DNA of 18,834 nt from Kordia sp045105435. Its GTDB lineage: Bacteria; Bacteroidota; Bacteroidia; Flavobacteriales; Flavobacteriaceae. The position numbers were made by a program, and so were the translations under genes. Under the pieces are notes generated by a model that was given only the letters and a program-made list of their open reading frames with translations, did no database searches and was not told where the DNA came from. Shown piece by piece: positions 1 through 7,563 of the stretch; positions within the stretch are counted from its first letter, which is position 1, and every line of letters starts with the position of its first letter. The stretch lies in the NCBI RefSeq assembly GCF_045105435.1, contig NZ_JBGCDL010000284.1:1-18834 (forward strand), written 5' to 3'.

Positions 1-2
1 AT

Positions 3-794
3 ATTCAGAAAATTAAAATCAATTTCTATGCGAAAGTTACCATTGATCAAGCTGCCACAACTGAAAGCATGACGATTACAACCGACGAAAACATCTTAGA
101 TTTAATTGGTAAAGAAGTCGTTGACAACACCTTATACTTAGATCAAATTGAATGGATACAACCTTCGGAAGCTACGATTATAATTGGCGCTCCAAATCTT
201 CGTCATGTAGAAACGGGAACGCATGATATCACAAAAATCATCAATGTTGACAATGATTATTTGCAATTAACTTCTCCTGTGGGAAACGTTATTTTGGAAG
301 GAAAAACAAAAGAATTACGTTTAGGAATCGAAGTTGCTAAAATAGACGCTTCAAACCTAATTGCTGAAAATGCGTTTGTAAATATTTGGAGTTGGGGAAA
401 TGCCAAAGTAAATGTCACAAACACGCTACATGCGGAAGTAAAAAATAACGGGAAGTTAATCTATGTCAATTCACCCAAAGAAATTAAAAAGAAAACACGC
501 AAAAATGGACAAATTGTAAGTTTAGAAACTTCAAATACGATTAAAAACCCAAATGCAGAATGGATCAATTTTAAAATAAAGAATAATAATTTTAATAGAA
601 ATAACTTTTATGTACTCGGTCCAAAAAAAGATGGTTCAAAATTTAGTTATGGTTTTCCAATGATGCCAAATTCAACTCGAAAAGAAAACTGGACAGTTGG
701 TACTAAAATATACAAAGTGAACGGTTTAGGATTCAAAAAACTATTAGTCACCATCAAAAAAGAAGACGCAGGACAAACGGTAAAATTGTTCTAA
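3..794 (+). CDS. C-terminal part of a GIN-domain (DUF2807-like) envelope protein
   Basis: The reading frame is already open at base 3, 66 bases before the first ATG at 69, so this is the 3' part of a gene that starts outside the window; the ATG at 69 is probably internal. The visible 264 residues are short alternating beta strands. The segment FYAKVTIDQ...ESMTITTDENILDLI resembles the putative auto-transporter adhesin 'head GIN' domain (DUF2807), a right-handed beta-helix fold common in exported Bacteroidota proteins. The last roughly 80 residues are basic and Asn/Lys-rich and do not match a family I know. Any signal peptide would lie upstream. The role is unknown; an outer-surface or periplasmic location is inferred from the family. 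The domain call is moderate, because DUF2807 conservation is weak and fold-like. Confidence 0.6.
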   Translation: MQKIKINFYAKVTIDQAATTESMTITTDENILDLIGKEVVDNTLYLDQIEWIQPSEATIIIGAPNLRHVETGTHDITKIINVDNDYLQLTSPVGNVILEGKTKELRLGIEVAKIDASNLIAENAFVNIWSWGNAKVNVTNTLHAEVKNNGKLIYVNSPKEIKKKTRKNGQIVSLETSNTIKNPNAEWINFKIKNNNFNRNNFYVLGPKKDGSKFSYGFPMMPNSTRKENWTVGTKIYKVNGLGFKKLLVTIKKEDAGQTVKLF

Positions 795-801
795 ACACAA
801 A

Positions 802-981
802 CCTGTTGTGCATTTTGATAAAATTTCGTCAATTCGAGTGAATTTTACGATTGAAAATGAGTCAAATTTGTATCGAGAATAGAATATTTTATATTAAATA
901 GTTCTCGATACGATTTTTCGCACCTAAAAATCACTCGAAATTACGCTTCGTGATACTTTTGAATTCAAAATGCACAACGGG
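802..981. repeat. MITE-like palindromic element with 14-bp terminal inverted repeats
   Basis: GTTGTGCATTTTGA at 805-818 is the exact reverse complement of 965-978. Inside lies a second, imperfect palindrome (827-945): AATTCGAGTGA near 831 pairs with TCACTCGAAATT near 931, and TGTATCGAGAA near 870 pairs with TTCTCGATAC near 901. The inner part belongs to the same family as the repeats at 8754-8803, 10633-10763 and 10786-10883. It has no coding potential. It sits exactly where the missing 5' half of the next gene should be. It may be a non-autonomous mobile element or a REP-like repeat; no clear target-site duplication was seen. Confidence 0.7.
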
Positions 982-1024
982 TAAAAAACAAATACATATA
1001 CACTAAAAAAAGGCATTTGCACAA

Positions 1025-1486
1025 GTGTACAATCCGAATGTACCAGGAAACGGTGTTGGACTAAATTTTCCAAGCTTCACAGCCGAAGAAAACTTAGGAA
1101 AACTACTATTTACCACAAATCAAGGAAATATCAATTGTGCTACTTGTCATGAATTGCCAACATTTTCTTTAGCGGCAAATTCAAAAAGTAATGGTTTAGA
1201 TGCTGGTGAAACAATTATATTCAAATCGCCATCACTTAAAAATATAGCAACATCACAACAATTCATGCACGATGGCAGTTTGGAAAGTTTAGAAGAAGTT
1301 GTCGAATTTTACAATTCAGGAATTCAAAATGGTCCTGCGTTAGACAATCGATTGCGCGATCAAAACGGACCAAGACGCATGAACTTAACACAAGCCGAAA
1401 AAGACGCGTTAGTTGCCTTTTTAAGAACCTTAACGGATGAAACTGTGGTAAGCGATTCAAAATTCACAGATCCGTTTATACAGTAA
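1025..1486 (+). pseudogene. 5'-truncated di-haem cytochrome c peroxidase (MauG/CcpA family) remnant
   Basis: The 153 residues match only the C-terminal haem domain of bacterial di-haem cytochrome c peroxidases: EENLGKLLF followed by the haem-binding CATCH at residues 38-42, then FKSPSLKNI, FMHDGSLESLEEVVEFYNSG with a likely axial Met81, and the terminal LTQAEKDALVAFLRTLT. Full-length family members are over 300 residues, with a signal peptide and an N-terminal haem domain; both are absent. The frame is open from 1007 (stop at 1004) and has no ATG before Met81, only a GTG at 1025. Upstream DNA is the palindromic element at 802-981, not coding sequence in any frame I can recognise. The intact C-terminal half suggests a fairly recent loss. 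It is unlikely to make a functional peroxidase. Confidence 0.75.
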
Positions 1487-1522
1487 AAGTAATTTATCGA
1501 TTTTTGCCTCGAATATATTTTG

Positions 1523-1553
1523 AAAAGCCTATTTATTTATAAGCAGGCTTTTT
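1523..1553 (+). terminator. Rho-independent terminator after the cytochrome remnant
   Basis: AAAAGCCT (1523-1530) pairs with AGGCTTTT (1545-1552) across a 14-base AT-rich loop and runs into a T tract. It lies 37 bases after the stop codon of the peroxidase remnant and just before the next gene. Confidence 0.65.
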
Positions 1554-1563
1554 ATATTTGTGC

Positions 1564-2292
1564 ATGATTAAAAAATTAAGCACAATCCTAGTATTCACTT
1601 TACTCCTACTAAGTTGTAATTCTAAACAGGAAAATAGCAACCTAATAAACTGGAAAACAAAAAACTACATTGACAGTGTTCAAGTTTTATTGACAAACGA
1701 ATACAAATTCAATGAAGCTTATGGTTCTGGAGCAAGTTCATTCCTAATCAAAACTAAAAGTAATACGCTTTTATGTACGGCAAAACATTTATTAGGAAAT
1801 GCAATGGGCATTGACCCAGAAGTTAAAACTGATAAATTTAATTCGTCTTTAATCTCCTGGAAAGCCTTTCCTAGAAATGATAAACTCTCAAAAGACACAA
1901 TTATAGGTTCAAAACTAGTGAATGAAAAAATATCAGATGTAGATATCATTTTACAAGAATGTAAACTTGGACAATCCAATAATATTATCGCGTTAACGCC
2001 AAGATTTACAAAAGCCAAAAAGGGAGAACAATTCGAGATTATAGGTTGTGAATACAGCGAATTTGATTGTCACCAACGTTCATATTTCGCAACGATGGAT
2101 TCGTATGAATCTGGCTTACTCATACTAAAATCAGTTAGAAATTTTAATGCAACAGGTTTTAGCGGCGCTCCAGTAATAGATTCAAAAGGTCTGGTTATTG
2201 GTGTATTATCTGGTGGCGGTGAGTTTGAAGGAAATTTTTATCTTTCTATTGAACCATTAGTAAAAGTTAAAAAATATTTACAGAAAAAATAA
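1564..2292 (+). CDS. Trypsin-like serine protease lipoprotein
   Basis: This 242-residue protein begins with a lipoprotein signal peptide: basic MIKK, a hydrophobic stretch and the lipobox LLSC with Cys18. An S1/chymotrypsin-like catalytic triad can be read: His75 in CTAKH, Asp125 in DVDIIL (equivalent to DIALL) and Ser200 in TGFSGAPV, the local form of GxSGxPV. Strands such as GSGASSFLIK before the His, and VIGVLSGG after the Ser, fit the double beta-barrel fold. It is short and has no PDZ domain, so it is not a DegP/HtrA-type protease. The expected location is periplasmic or on the outer membrane. The ATG at 1564 is chosen over the upstream TTG because it gives a clean signal peptide. The substrate is unknown, and neighbours give no hint. 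Confidence 0.8.
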   Translation: MIKKLSTILVFTLLLLSCNSKQENSNLINWKTKNYIDSVQVLLTNEYKFNEAYGSGASSFLIKTKSNTLLCTAKHLLGNAMGIDPEVKTDKFNSSLISWKAFPRNDKLSKDTIIGSKLVNEKISDVDIILQECKLGQSNNIIALTPRFTKAKKGEQFEIIGCEYSEFDCHQRSYFATMDSYESGLLILKSVRNFNATGFSGAPVIDSKGLVIGVLSGGGEFEGNFYLSIEPLVKVKKYLQKK

Positions 2293-2331
2293 AAACTTAG
2301 CAGCTAGTATTTATAATTTAAAACTCACAGT

Positions 2332-3234
2332 ATGAAACCAATTGATGTAGTCATTCTCACTGACAAACGCTATACAAATCCTATAGAACGCAACGAATAC
2401 ACAAACAATGTATTGCAAGAAGATCAATTGGTAAAAGATGCATTAGAAGCAGTAGATTTAAAAGTGCTAAGACTTGCTTGGGACGATGTCGATTTTGATT
2501 GGAATACCACAAAATATGTACTCTTTAGGACTACCTGGGATTATTTTGATCGTTTTGACGAATTCTCAATTTGGTTATCAAAAGTAAGTCAACAAACAAC
2601 ATTACTAAACTCTGCCAAGATGATTTACTGGAATATTGACAAGCATTACTTGCAAGATTTAGCAAAAAATAATGTCGCAATAGTTCCAACATATTTCATT
2701 GAAAAAGGCGATACGCGTTCGTTGGCGGAAATTCATCAAGAATTAGCTTGGGAAGAAACCGTTGTAAAACCTTGTGTTTCTGGTGCAGCACGACATACGT
2801 ACAAATTAAACCCAACAAACATTAGCAAACATGAAAGTGTTTTTAAAAGTTTAATTGCAGCAGAAGCGATGTTATTACAACCGTTTATGCATCAAATTAT
2901 GAGTAAAGGTGAAATTTCGATCATTGTCATCAATGGGAAATATACACATGCCATCTTAAAAAAAGCAAAACAAGGCGATTTTAGAGTGCAAGATGATTTT
3001 GGCGGAAGCGTTCACGAATACAAACCATCGGCTACCGAAATTGAATTTGCCGAAAACGCAGTAAAAGCTTGTATAGAAATGCCAATGTATGCTCGTGTAG
3101 ATATTATTTGGGATAATGAAAACCAACTCGCCATTTCCGAATTGGAGTTGATTGAACCCGAATTGTGGTTTCGTTTCAACAAAAATGCAGCAACACAATT
3201 GGCAAATGGAATTAAGGAATTGATCAATACATAA
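2332..3234 (+). CDS. ATP-grasp domain protein (RimK/DcsG-like ligase)
   Basis: This 300-residue cytosolic protein has an ATP-grasp ligase layout. An N-terminal pre-ATP-grasp domain holds the segment FRTTWDYFDRFDEFSIWL (residues 65-82) and NIDKHYLQDL (101-110). Next comes the ATP-binding strand with VVKP (144-147), a flexible CVSGAARHTY loop and a long ATP-lid region. The C-terminal metal and ATP site is ARVDIIW (254-260), then Glu270, Glu275 and Asn283 in SELELIEPELWFRFN. Such enzymes make an acyl phosphate with ATP and couple it to an amine or thiol; the D-cycloserine enzyme DcsG and glutathione synthetase are fold relatives. No signal peptide is present. The substrate cannot be told from sequence or context, since flanking genes are unrelated lipoproteins. 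Confidence 0.82.
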   Translation: MKPIDVVILTDKRYTNPIERNEYTNNVLQEDQLVKDALEAVDLKVLRLAWDDVDFDWNTTKYVLFRTTWDYFDRFDEFSIWLSKVSQQTTLLNSAKMIYWNIDKHYLQDLAKNNVAIVPTYFIEKGDTRSLAEIHQELAWEETVVKPCVSGAARHTYKLNPTNISKHESVFKSLIAAEAMLLQPFMHQIMSKGEISIIVINGKYTHAILKKAKQGDFRVQDDFGGSVHEYKPSATEIEFAENAVKACIEMPMYARVDIIWDNENQLAISELELIEPELWFRFNKNAATQLANGIKELINT

Positions 3235-3236
3235 AA

Positions 3237-3647
3237 TTAATCCGCTAAAATTTTTGTTGCAAGTTGGCACCAAATATCTTTTCGTTGTTGCTTTTCATCT
3301 TCAGAATCAATGCGAGATGCATACGCTGAAAAATTAAGACTTGTACCAACTTTTGAAACTGTAAATGTTGGAATTACCTTTGTGCCATCAATAATAACAA
3401 TCATATCTTCTCGATTTTCTATAGATTCCAATACAAAATTCTCAAAAACATACTCTTTAGCCTTTGTATCTTTTTGAATCACTAATTTCGTATCTAAAAA
3501 TACAGATGTTCCTTTATTTTGAACAACGTTTAAAACTTTAGAAAATGTATGTATCTCAAAACAATTGACTGTTTCCATCTTTTTGCAATTAAAATTTAAG
3601 CAAATAATAAGCAATAAAAATATGTTTTTACCTTTCATTATTTTCAA
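3237..3647 (-). CDS. Small putative lipoprotein of unknown function
   Basis: The 136-residue product starts with a basic and hydrophobic leader ending in LNFNCKK; Cys21 is a plausible lipidation site, although Asn at -1 is not a canonical lipobox. An alternative start is the Met at residue 4. The rest is beta-rich with mixed charge, with a C-terminal motif around DEKQQRKDIWCQLATKIL; Cys29 and Cys126 could pair. I do not recognise a family. It is tail-to-tail with the ATP-grasp gene, with only two bases between stop codons and no terminator between them. A promoter-like element lies just upstream at 3662-3691. Confidence 0.6.
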   Translation of the reverse strand: MKIMKGKNIFLLLIICLNFNCKKMETVNCFEIHTFSKVLNVVQNKGTSVFLDTKLVIQKDTKAKEYVFENFVLESIENREDMIVIIDGTKVIPTFTVSKVGTSLNFSAYASRIDSEDEKQQRKDIWCQLATKILAD

Positions 3648-3661
3648 TTTATACTCTTTAT

Positions 3662-3691
3662 AAAAAGTATTATTACTTACTGTTTTAGCAA
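3662..3691 (-). promoter_or_regulatory. Candidate Bacteroidota promoter for the small lipoprotein
   Basis: Read on the minus strand, TTG (3689-3691), a 19-base spacer and TACTTTTT (3662-3669) match the TTG/TAnnTTTG pattern except for the final base. The -7 box is 14 bases upstream of the ATG. Confidence 0.35.
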
Positions 3692-3713
3692 TATACTATT
3701 AATTGATGATTTT

Positions 3714-5006
3714 TTACCATGGCGGTGGATTGAATTGAATATCGCCAGAAAGTGCAGTTATCGAAATTCGCTGCACCGAATTAATACCATTGGGTTCTTC
3801 CCATAAACTTATCACTTCTCCATTCCCAACATACAAAGCAACATGATCGGGCATTGCGCCTCCACTTGGCGTGTAATATATCAAATCTCCTATATTTGGA
3901 GCTGGTGCAGCGCCACCTGAAGAAGTTGCCATTGGCAAAGCAGAATACCATCCAAGTGCTGTCCAAACAGATGCTGTCGGTCTAGGTGTAGCTAAAGCTG
4001 CTCCATAAAAAGCACTAATCCAAGCAGTGTCTATCTGATCTGTCACATAAGCGGCATACATAATACTTTCCCAGCAATTCATAGTAGCTGTATCTGGTAA
4101 AGTTCCTGAACCGCCACCAACAACAAAATATTGATAAAAATCAGTAGCTGTTGGGTTATCCCATTCTTGATGTCCAACCATTTCACTCATGGCAGAAACA
4201 GTGGCGTCATTTATATATCGATGTCCAGAATATCCTGTAAGCATTGTTCCCGACAATTGACTTTGACCTTGCGTATTCAAAATAATGCCAGCTTGACTTG
4301 TGTCTACTTGTATTTGTAACCAGCCACTCGAATTCGCTAAAACAGTGACTACTGTATTATCGGGTAAATCTGCCAATGTATTTCCATCTGGCCCATCGCG
4401 AAGTGCCAAAAGAATTGCATTTTCAACACGTCCAGTCCATGGATAAGGCGATTTTATAAGGCGTTGAATAGGTGCATTTATATCTTTAGTTTGCACAGCT
4501 GATGAAGACGAAGCTTTTGCGCCACGATATTTTGACACAGTTTCTCCATTTGCCGCTTTTTGTCCAAAAGAATCTGCTTCCTGCTCTAAATGTTTACTAT
4601 CGTTCACAGCAACACCTTTTTGCAATACTTTAGTTGGTTTTACAACACCAGAACGTTGTTGTGCTACATGTGTAAACTCATGCCCTATTAAATTTTTTCC
4701 TTGTGATGAATTCGGATTGAACTCGCCTGGTGCAAAATGAACTTGTTCGCCTTGTGTATACGCACGTGCATTCATTTGTATAGCTTCTTGCGAATTGGTA
4801 TGAATAGAAACGTTTGAAAAATCTTGTCCTAATGAACTTTCCATATTCGATTGTAAACCACTAGGCAATCCTTTATTTTGACCTGTGTTTGTTGGCGGCG
4901 TAAAACTATCAGAATCTGCTTTCGATTTTACAAACGAATTCTTGTCTTTACGCTGTATAACTGGAGAGGTTTTCTCTTTTTTATCAGACTGTTTCTTCGT
5001 TTTCAT
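3714..5006 (-). CDS. eCIS-type effector: DUF4157 domain plus SH3-like segment and NlpC/P60-like C-terminal domain
   Basis: This 430-residue protein has no signal peptide and a basic, disordered N-terminus (residues 1-45). Residues about 48-122 form an eCIS core (DUF4157) domain: LPSGLQSNMESSLGQDFSNVSIHT, ARAYTQGEQVHFAPGEF and the metalloprotease-like HEFTH at 109-113. This domain is a known marker of cargo loaded into extracellular contractile injection systems. Residues about 205-235 (LADLPDNTVVTVLANSSGWLQI) look like a bacterial SH3 fold. The C-terminal part resembles an NlpC/P60 or CHAP-like papain-fold hydrolase, with putative nucleophile Cys311 in MNCWE and His388 in PDHVALYVGNGEVI. That would give a peptidoglycan- or amide-cleaving activity, which is inferred. 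No eCIS sheath or tube genes lie in the window. Confidence 0.75.
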   Translation of the reverse strand: MKTKKQSDKKEKTSPVIQRKDKNSFVKSKADSDSFTPPTNTGQNKGLPSGLQSNMESSLGQDFSNVSIHTNSQEAIQMNARAYTQGEQVHFAPGEFNPNSSQGKNLIGHEFTHVAQQRSGVVKPTKVLQKGVAVNDSKHLEQEADSFGQKAANGETVSKYRGAKASSSSAVQTKDINAPIQRLIKSPYPWTGRVENAILLALRDGPDGNTLADLPDNTVVTVLANSSGWLQIQVDTSQAGIILNTQGQSQLSGTMLTGYSGHRYINDATVSAMSEMVGHQEWDNPTATDFYQYFVVGGGSGTLPDTATMNCWESIMYAAYVTDQIDTAWISAFYGAALATPRPTASVWTALGWYSALPMATSSGGAAPAPNIGDLIYYTPSGGAMPDHVALYVGNGEVISLWEEPNGINSVQRISITALSGDIQFNPPPW

Positions 5007-5029
5007 ACACTTATTTTATAAGACATTAA

Positions 5030-5060
5030 CAAGAATAAATTACAATACACAATGTATCAA
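5030..5060 (-). promoter_or_regulatory. Candidate promoter for the DUF4157 effector gene
   Basis: On the minus strand TTG (5058-5060), a 20-base spacer and TATTCTTG (5030-5037) match TTG/TAnnTTTG at all but one base. The predicted leader is about 20 bases. Confidence 0.35.
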
Positions 5061-5179
5061 ATAATCAAAAAATAGCACAGGGGAAAAACACTGTATTTCC
5101 TGTCTTTACTTTAATTTTCATTAAATATTCACGTACTTTAGGTACATAAAATTACTTTTTACCTAAAAATTGATACGTT

Positions 5180-7561
5180 GTGATACAAGTAGACAGACAT
5201 AAAATTGCAAAACCTGCGTTCTTTTCTTCCAAAGAATATGAACGCTTGCAACAAGAAATTCAAGACTTTTATGGCTTGCGTAAAAGTGCACGTGCGCAAC
5301 GTAGTTTTAGCGATCCGCATAGAAATTTTCCTAGCGAAGTTGTGAATGCCTTGATGAAATTATTTGATCATAAATGTGCGTATTGTGAATCGTATCTCAG
5401 AAAAACAAAAGCTGGCGATGGTACATATTTACGTCATTTTAGACCTACAAACAATGCGCAAGGTTTTGATACTAAAAGCATTGATGCCGATCATTATTGG
5501 TGGCTTGCGTACGAATGGGGGAATTTATACACTACTTGTCATAGTTGTCAGCGCTTTAAATCGAATGTATTTCCTGTTGAGGGGAAAAGAGCGCCTATCG
5601 AATCTAACCACAAAAAAACTTCGCTACTAGAAAATGCCTATTTAATTGATCCATCTTTTGAAGATCCAAGCCTATTTTTTAGTTTTAATATTACCAGTTC
5701 AGAAATTATTCCTTTAGATGATTCCTATGCTGAAATTACTCACAATAGCAAACATCTTATCCAACAATTAGAATCTCAAAAACAAAAAGCAAAAGCCACT
5801 ATTCAAATTCTAGGACTCAATCGTGCAGATTTAATTTATGAGCGGGAAAATATAGCTAGCGTTACGCTACAAGAAATTACTGACTTAAAAAATTATGCTA
5901 AAAATGCACAAGAAATCGCCAATGAATGGAATGATGTACTGCAAGGAAACTCCAAAAAGAATCATCTAGCGTTTCGGAATGCACTTTTACTACATCATTT
6001 AAAAAACAAAGAAATTTACAGCATTTTTGCCAATTTTGTCGATTCAAATCAATCATATTTCAATCAAAATCAGCAACAACAGCAAATACAAGAACAGATA
6101 CCGCCAAAACCGTCTCCACAACAAAATATAAAAGGTGGCGCTGATCTATTTGAATCCATATCTTTTCCGCTAGAAGAAACCGAAGAAGGATTAACAAGAG
6201 ACAAAACGAAAGCTCCGAAAGTTGAAAAAGCTATTTTTAAAAAGAAAGATGATCAATATTATGCAAGCATTCTTAAAAATGTATATCTCGATAAAATTGT
6301 CCTAAAAAACTTTAAATGCTTTTCCGATTTAACCCTAAAATTACCAAGTTATGCAGACGATATTAGTGTAGAACCTTGGTTGGTATTTTTGGGCGAAAAT
6401 GGTGTTGGAAAAAGTTCGGTTCTGAAAGCAATTGCTATTGCCTTAATGGGACAAGAATATTTAGACGTGCTTGGTATTGAAGTCGAAGATGTTTTAAAAT
6501 ACGGCAAGCAAAGTGGTCATATCAAAGTATTTGGTAAAGGTAATGAAGAAGAATATAGTGTAACATTCAGCAAACGAAAAAACGAAATAAAAGCAAGCAT
6601 TCAAAAGCCGCCTGCGTTTATTATTGGATATGGATCTACACGTTTATTACCGATTGGAAATTTACAACCCGAAAAAGAGCATCCGAGTTATATTAAAATT
6701 AAAAACCTATTTGATGCTTCTATTTCGTTATCAGATGCAAAAGAATGGTTTTTAAACAGCAATCGAAAAACCTTCAATGAAGTATCTAAAACACTGAAAA
6801 ATTTGTTGTTATTAGACGATTTAGATTCCATCAAAAGAAGTCCCAAAAAGAAAGAAATCTATATCAAATATCATCATTCGGGCGATCAAATAAATATCAA
6901 ACATTTAAGCGATGGTTACAAATCCATTTTTGCCATAGCTATTGATATGATTTATACGCTTTCGCAAGAAAACATCGTCTACGAACTTGCGGAAGGAATT
7001 GTATTGGTTGATGAAATTGGTACACATTTGCATCCGCGATGGAAAATGGAAATTGTAGAACGTTTGCGCAATACATTTCCAAAAATTCAATTCATCATTA
7101 CCACACACGAACCGTTGTGTTTACGCGGTTTAAAAGGAAATGAAGTCGTAGTTTTAAAACGCGATGAAGAAAATGCAATTATAGCTTTAAGCGATTTGCC
7201 CGATCCGAGTAGTTTACGAATTGATCAATTGTTAACATCTGAATATTTTGGACTCAATAGTACAATGGACATCAAAACCGAATTGCTATTCAAAGAGTAT
7301 TATGAGTTGTTGGCTTTGGATGCTTCTGATAGAAATGACGCACAACAAAAAAGACTTGAAACGCTAAAAACGGAAGTTGACGACCTAAAATACATGCGTT
7401 TTGGAAACGATAAACGAGAAGAAATCATTTATCAAGTTGTCGATGAATTGATGGCGAAAAACATGCGTAACAAAGACTTAAAAATTGATGTAGATGAAGT
7501 AAAGCAAGAAGCTATTGATCGAGTTAAAAATCTTTGGAAAAAATTAGATCAAAAAAAGTAA
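5180..7561 (+). CDS. HNH endonuclease-AAA ATPase fusion (Septu PtuA-like with N-terminal PtuB-like HNH)
   Basis: The 793-residue protein joins two modules. Residues 1-290 are an HNH nuclease of the PtuB/TIGR02646 type: CAYCE at 66-70, HFRP at 86-89 and WGNLYTTCHSC at 113-123, where paired Cys bind zinc and His86 and Asn115 would form the catalytic centre. A Gln/Pro-rich linker (295-315) leads to an SMC/ABC-like ATPase: Walker A GENGVGKSS (405-413), IGYGSTR (482-488), ABC signature LSDGYKS (576-582), Walker B GIVLVDEIGTHLHP (606-619) and TTHEP (641-645). No TOPRIM domain follows, so it is not an OLD nuclease. The start is GTG at 5180; an in-frame stop lies at 5171. The next gene begins two bases after the stop. 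Anti-phage defence is inferred from Septu; separate ptuA and ptuB are the usual form. Confidence 0.82.
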   Translation: MIQVDRHKIAKPAFFSSKEYERLQQEIQDFYGLRKSARAQRSFSDPHRNFPSEVVNALMKLFDHKCAYCESYLRKTKAGDGTYLRHFRPTNNAQGFDTKSIDADHYWWLAYEWGNLYTTCHSCQRFKSNVFPVEGKRAPIESNHKKTSLLENAYLIDPSFEDPSLFFSFNITSSEIIPLDDSYAEITHNSKHLIQQLESQKQKAKATIQILGLNRADLIYERENIASVTLQEITDLKNYAKNAQEIANEWNDVLQGNSKKNHLAFRNALLLHHLKNKEIYSIFANFVDSNQSYFNQNQQQQQIQEQIPPKPSPQQNIKGGADLFESISFPLEETEEGLTRDKTKAPKVEKAIFKKKDDQYYASILKNVYLDKIVLKNFKCFSDLTLKLPSYADDISVEPWLVFLGENGVGKSSVLKAIAIALMGQEYLDVLGIEVEDVLKYGKQSGHIKVFGKGNEEEYSVTFSKRKNEIKASIQKPPAFIIGYGSTRLLPIGNLQPEKEHPSYIKIKNLFDASISLSDAKEWFLNSNRKTFNEVSKTLKNLLLLDDLDSIKRSPKKKEIYIKYHHSGDQINIKHLSDGYKSIFAIAIDMIYTLSQENIVYELAEGIVLVDEIGTHLHPRWKMEIVERLRNTFPKIQFIITTHEPLCLRGLKGNEVVVLKRDEENAIIALSDLPDPSSLRIDQLLTSEYFGLNSTMDIKTELLFKEYYELLALDASDRNDAQQKRLETLKTEVDDLKYMRFGNDKREEIIYQVVDELMAKNMRNKDLKIDVDEVKQEAIDRVKNLWKKLDQKK

Positions 7562-7563
7562 GT

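Noticed and set aside
1263..1460. Minus-strand frame inside the peroxidase remnant
   Set aside because: It is a shadow of the sense coding frame, which has clear haem-domain motifs.
1553..1560. TATATTTG as a leaderless promoter for the serine protease
   Set aside because: It fits TAnnTTTG and lies three bases before the ATG, but no TTG is at the right distance and it overlaps the terminator T tract, so chance is likely.
5364..5630. 88-codon plus-strand frame inside the HNH-ATPase gene
   Set aside because: It overlaps the HNH domain in another frame and has no recognisable content.
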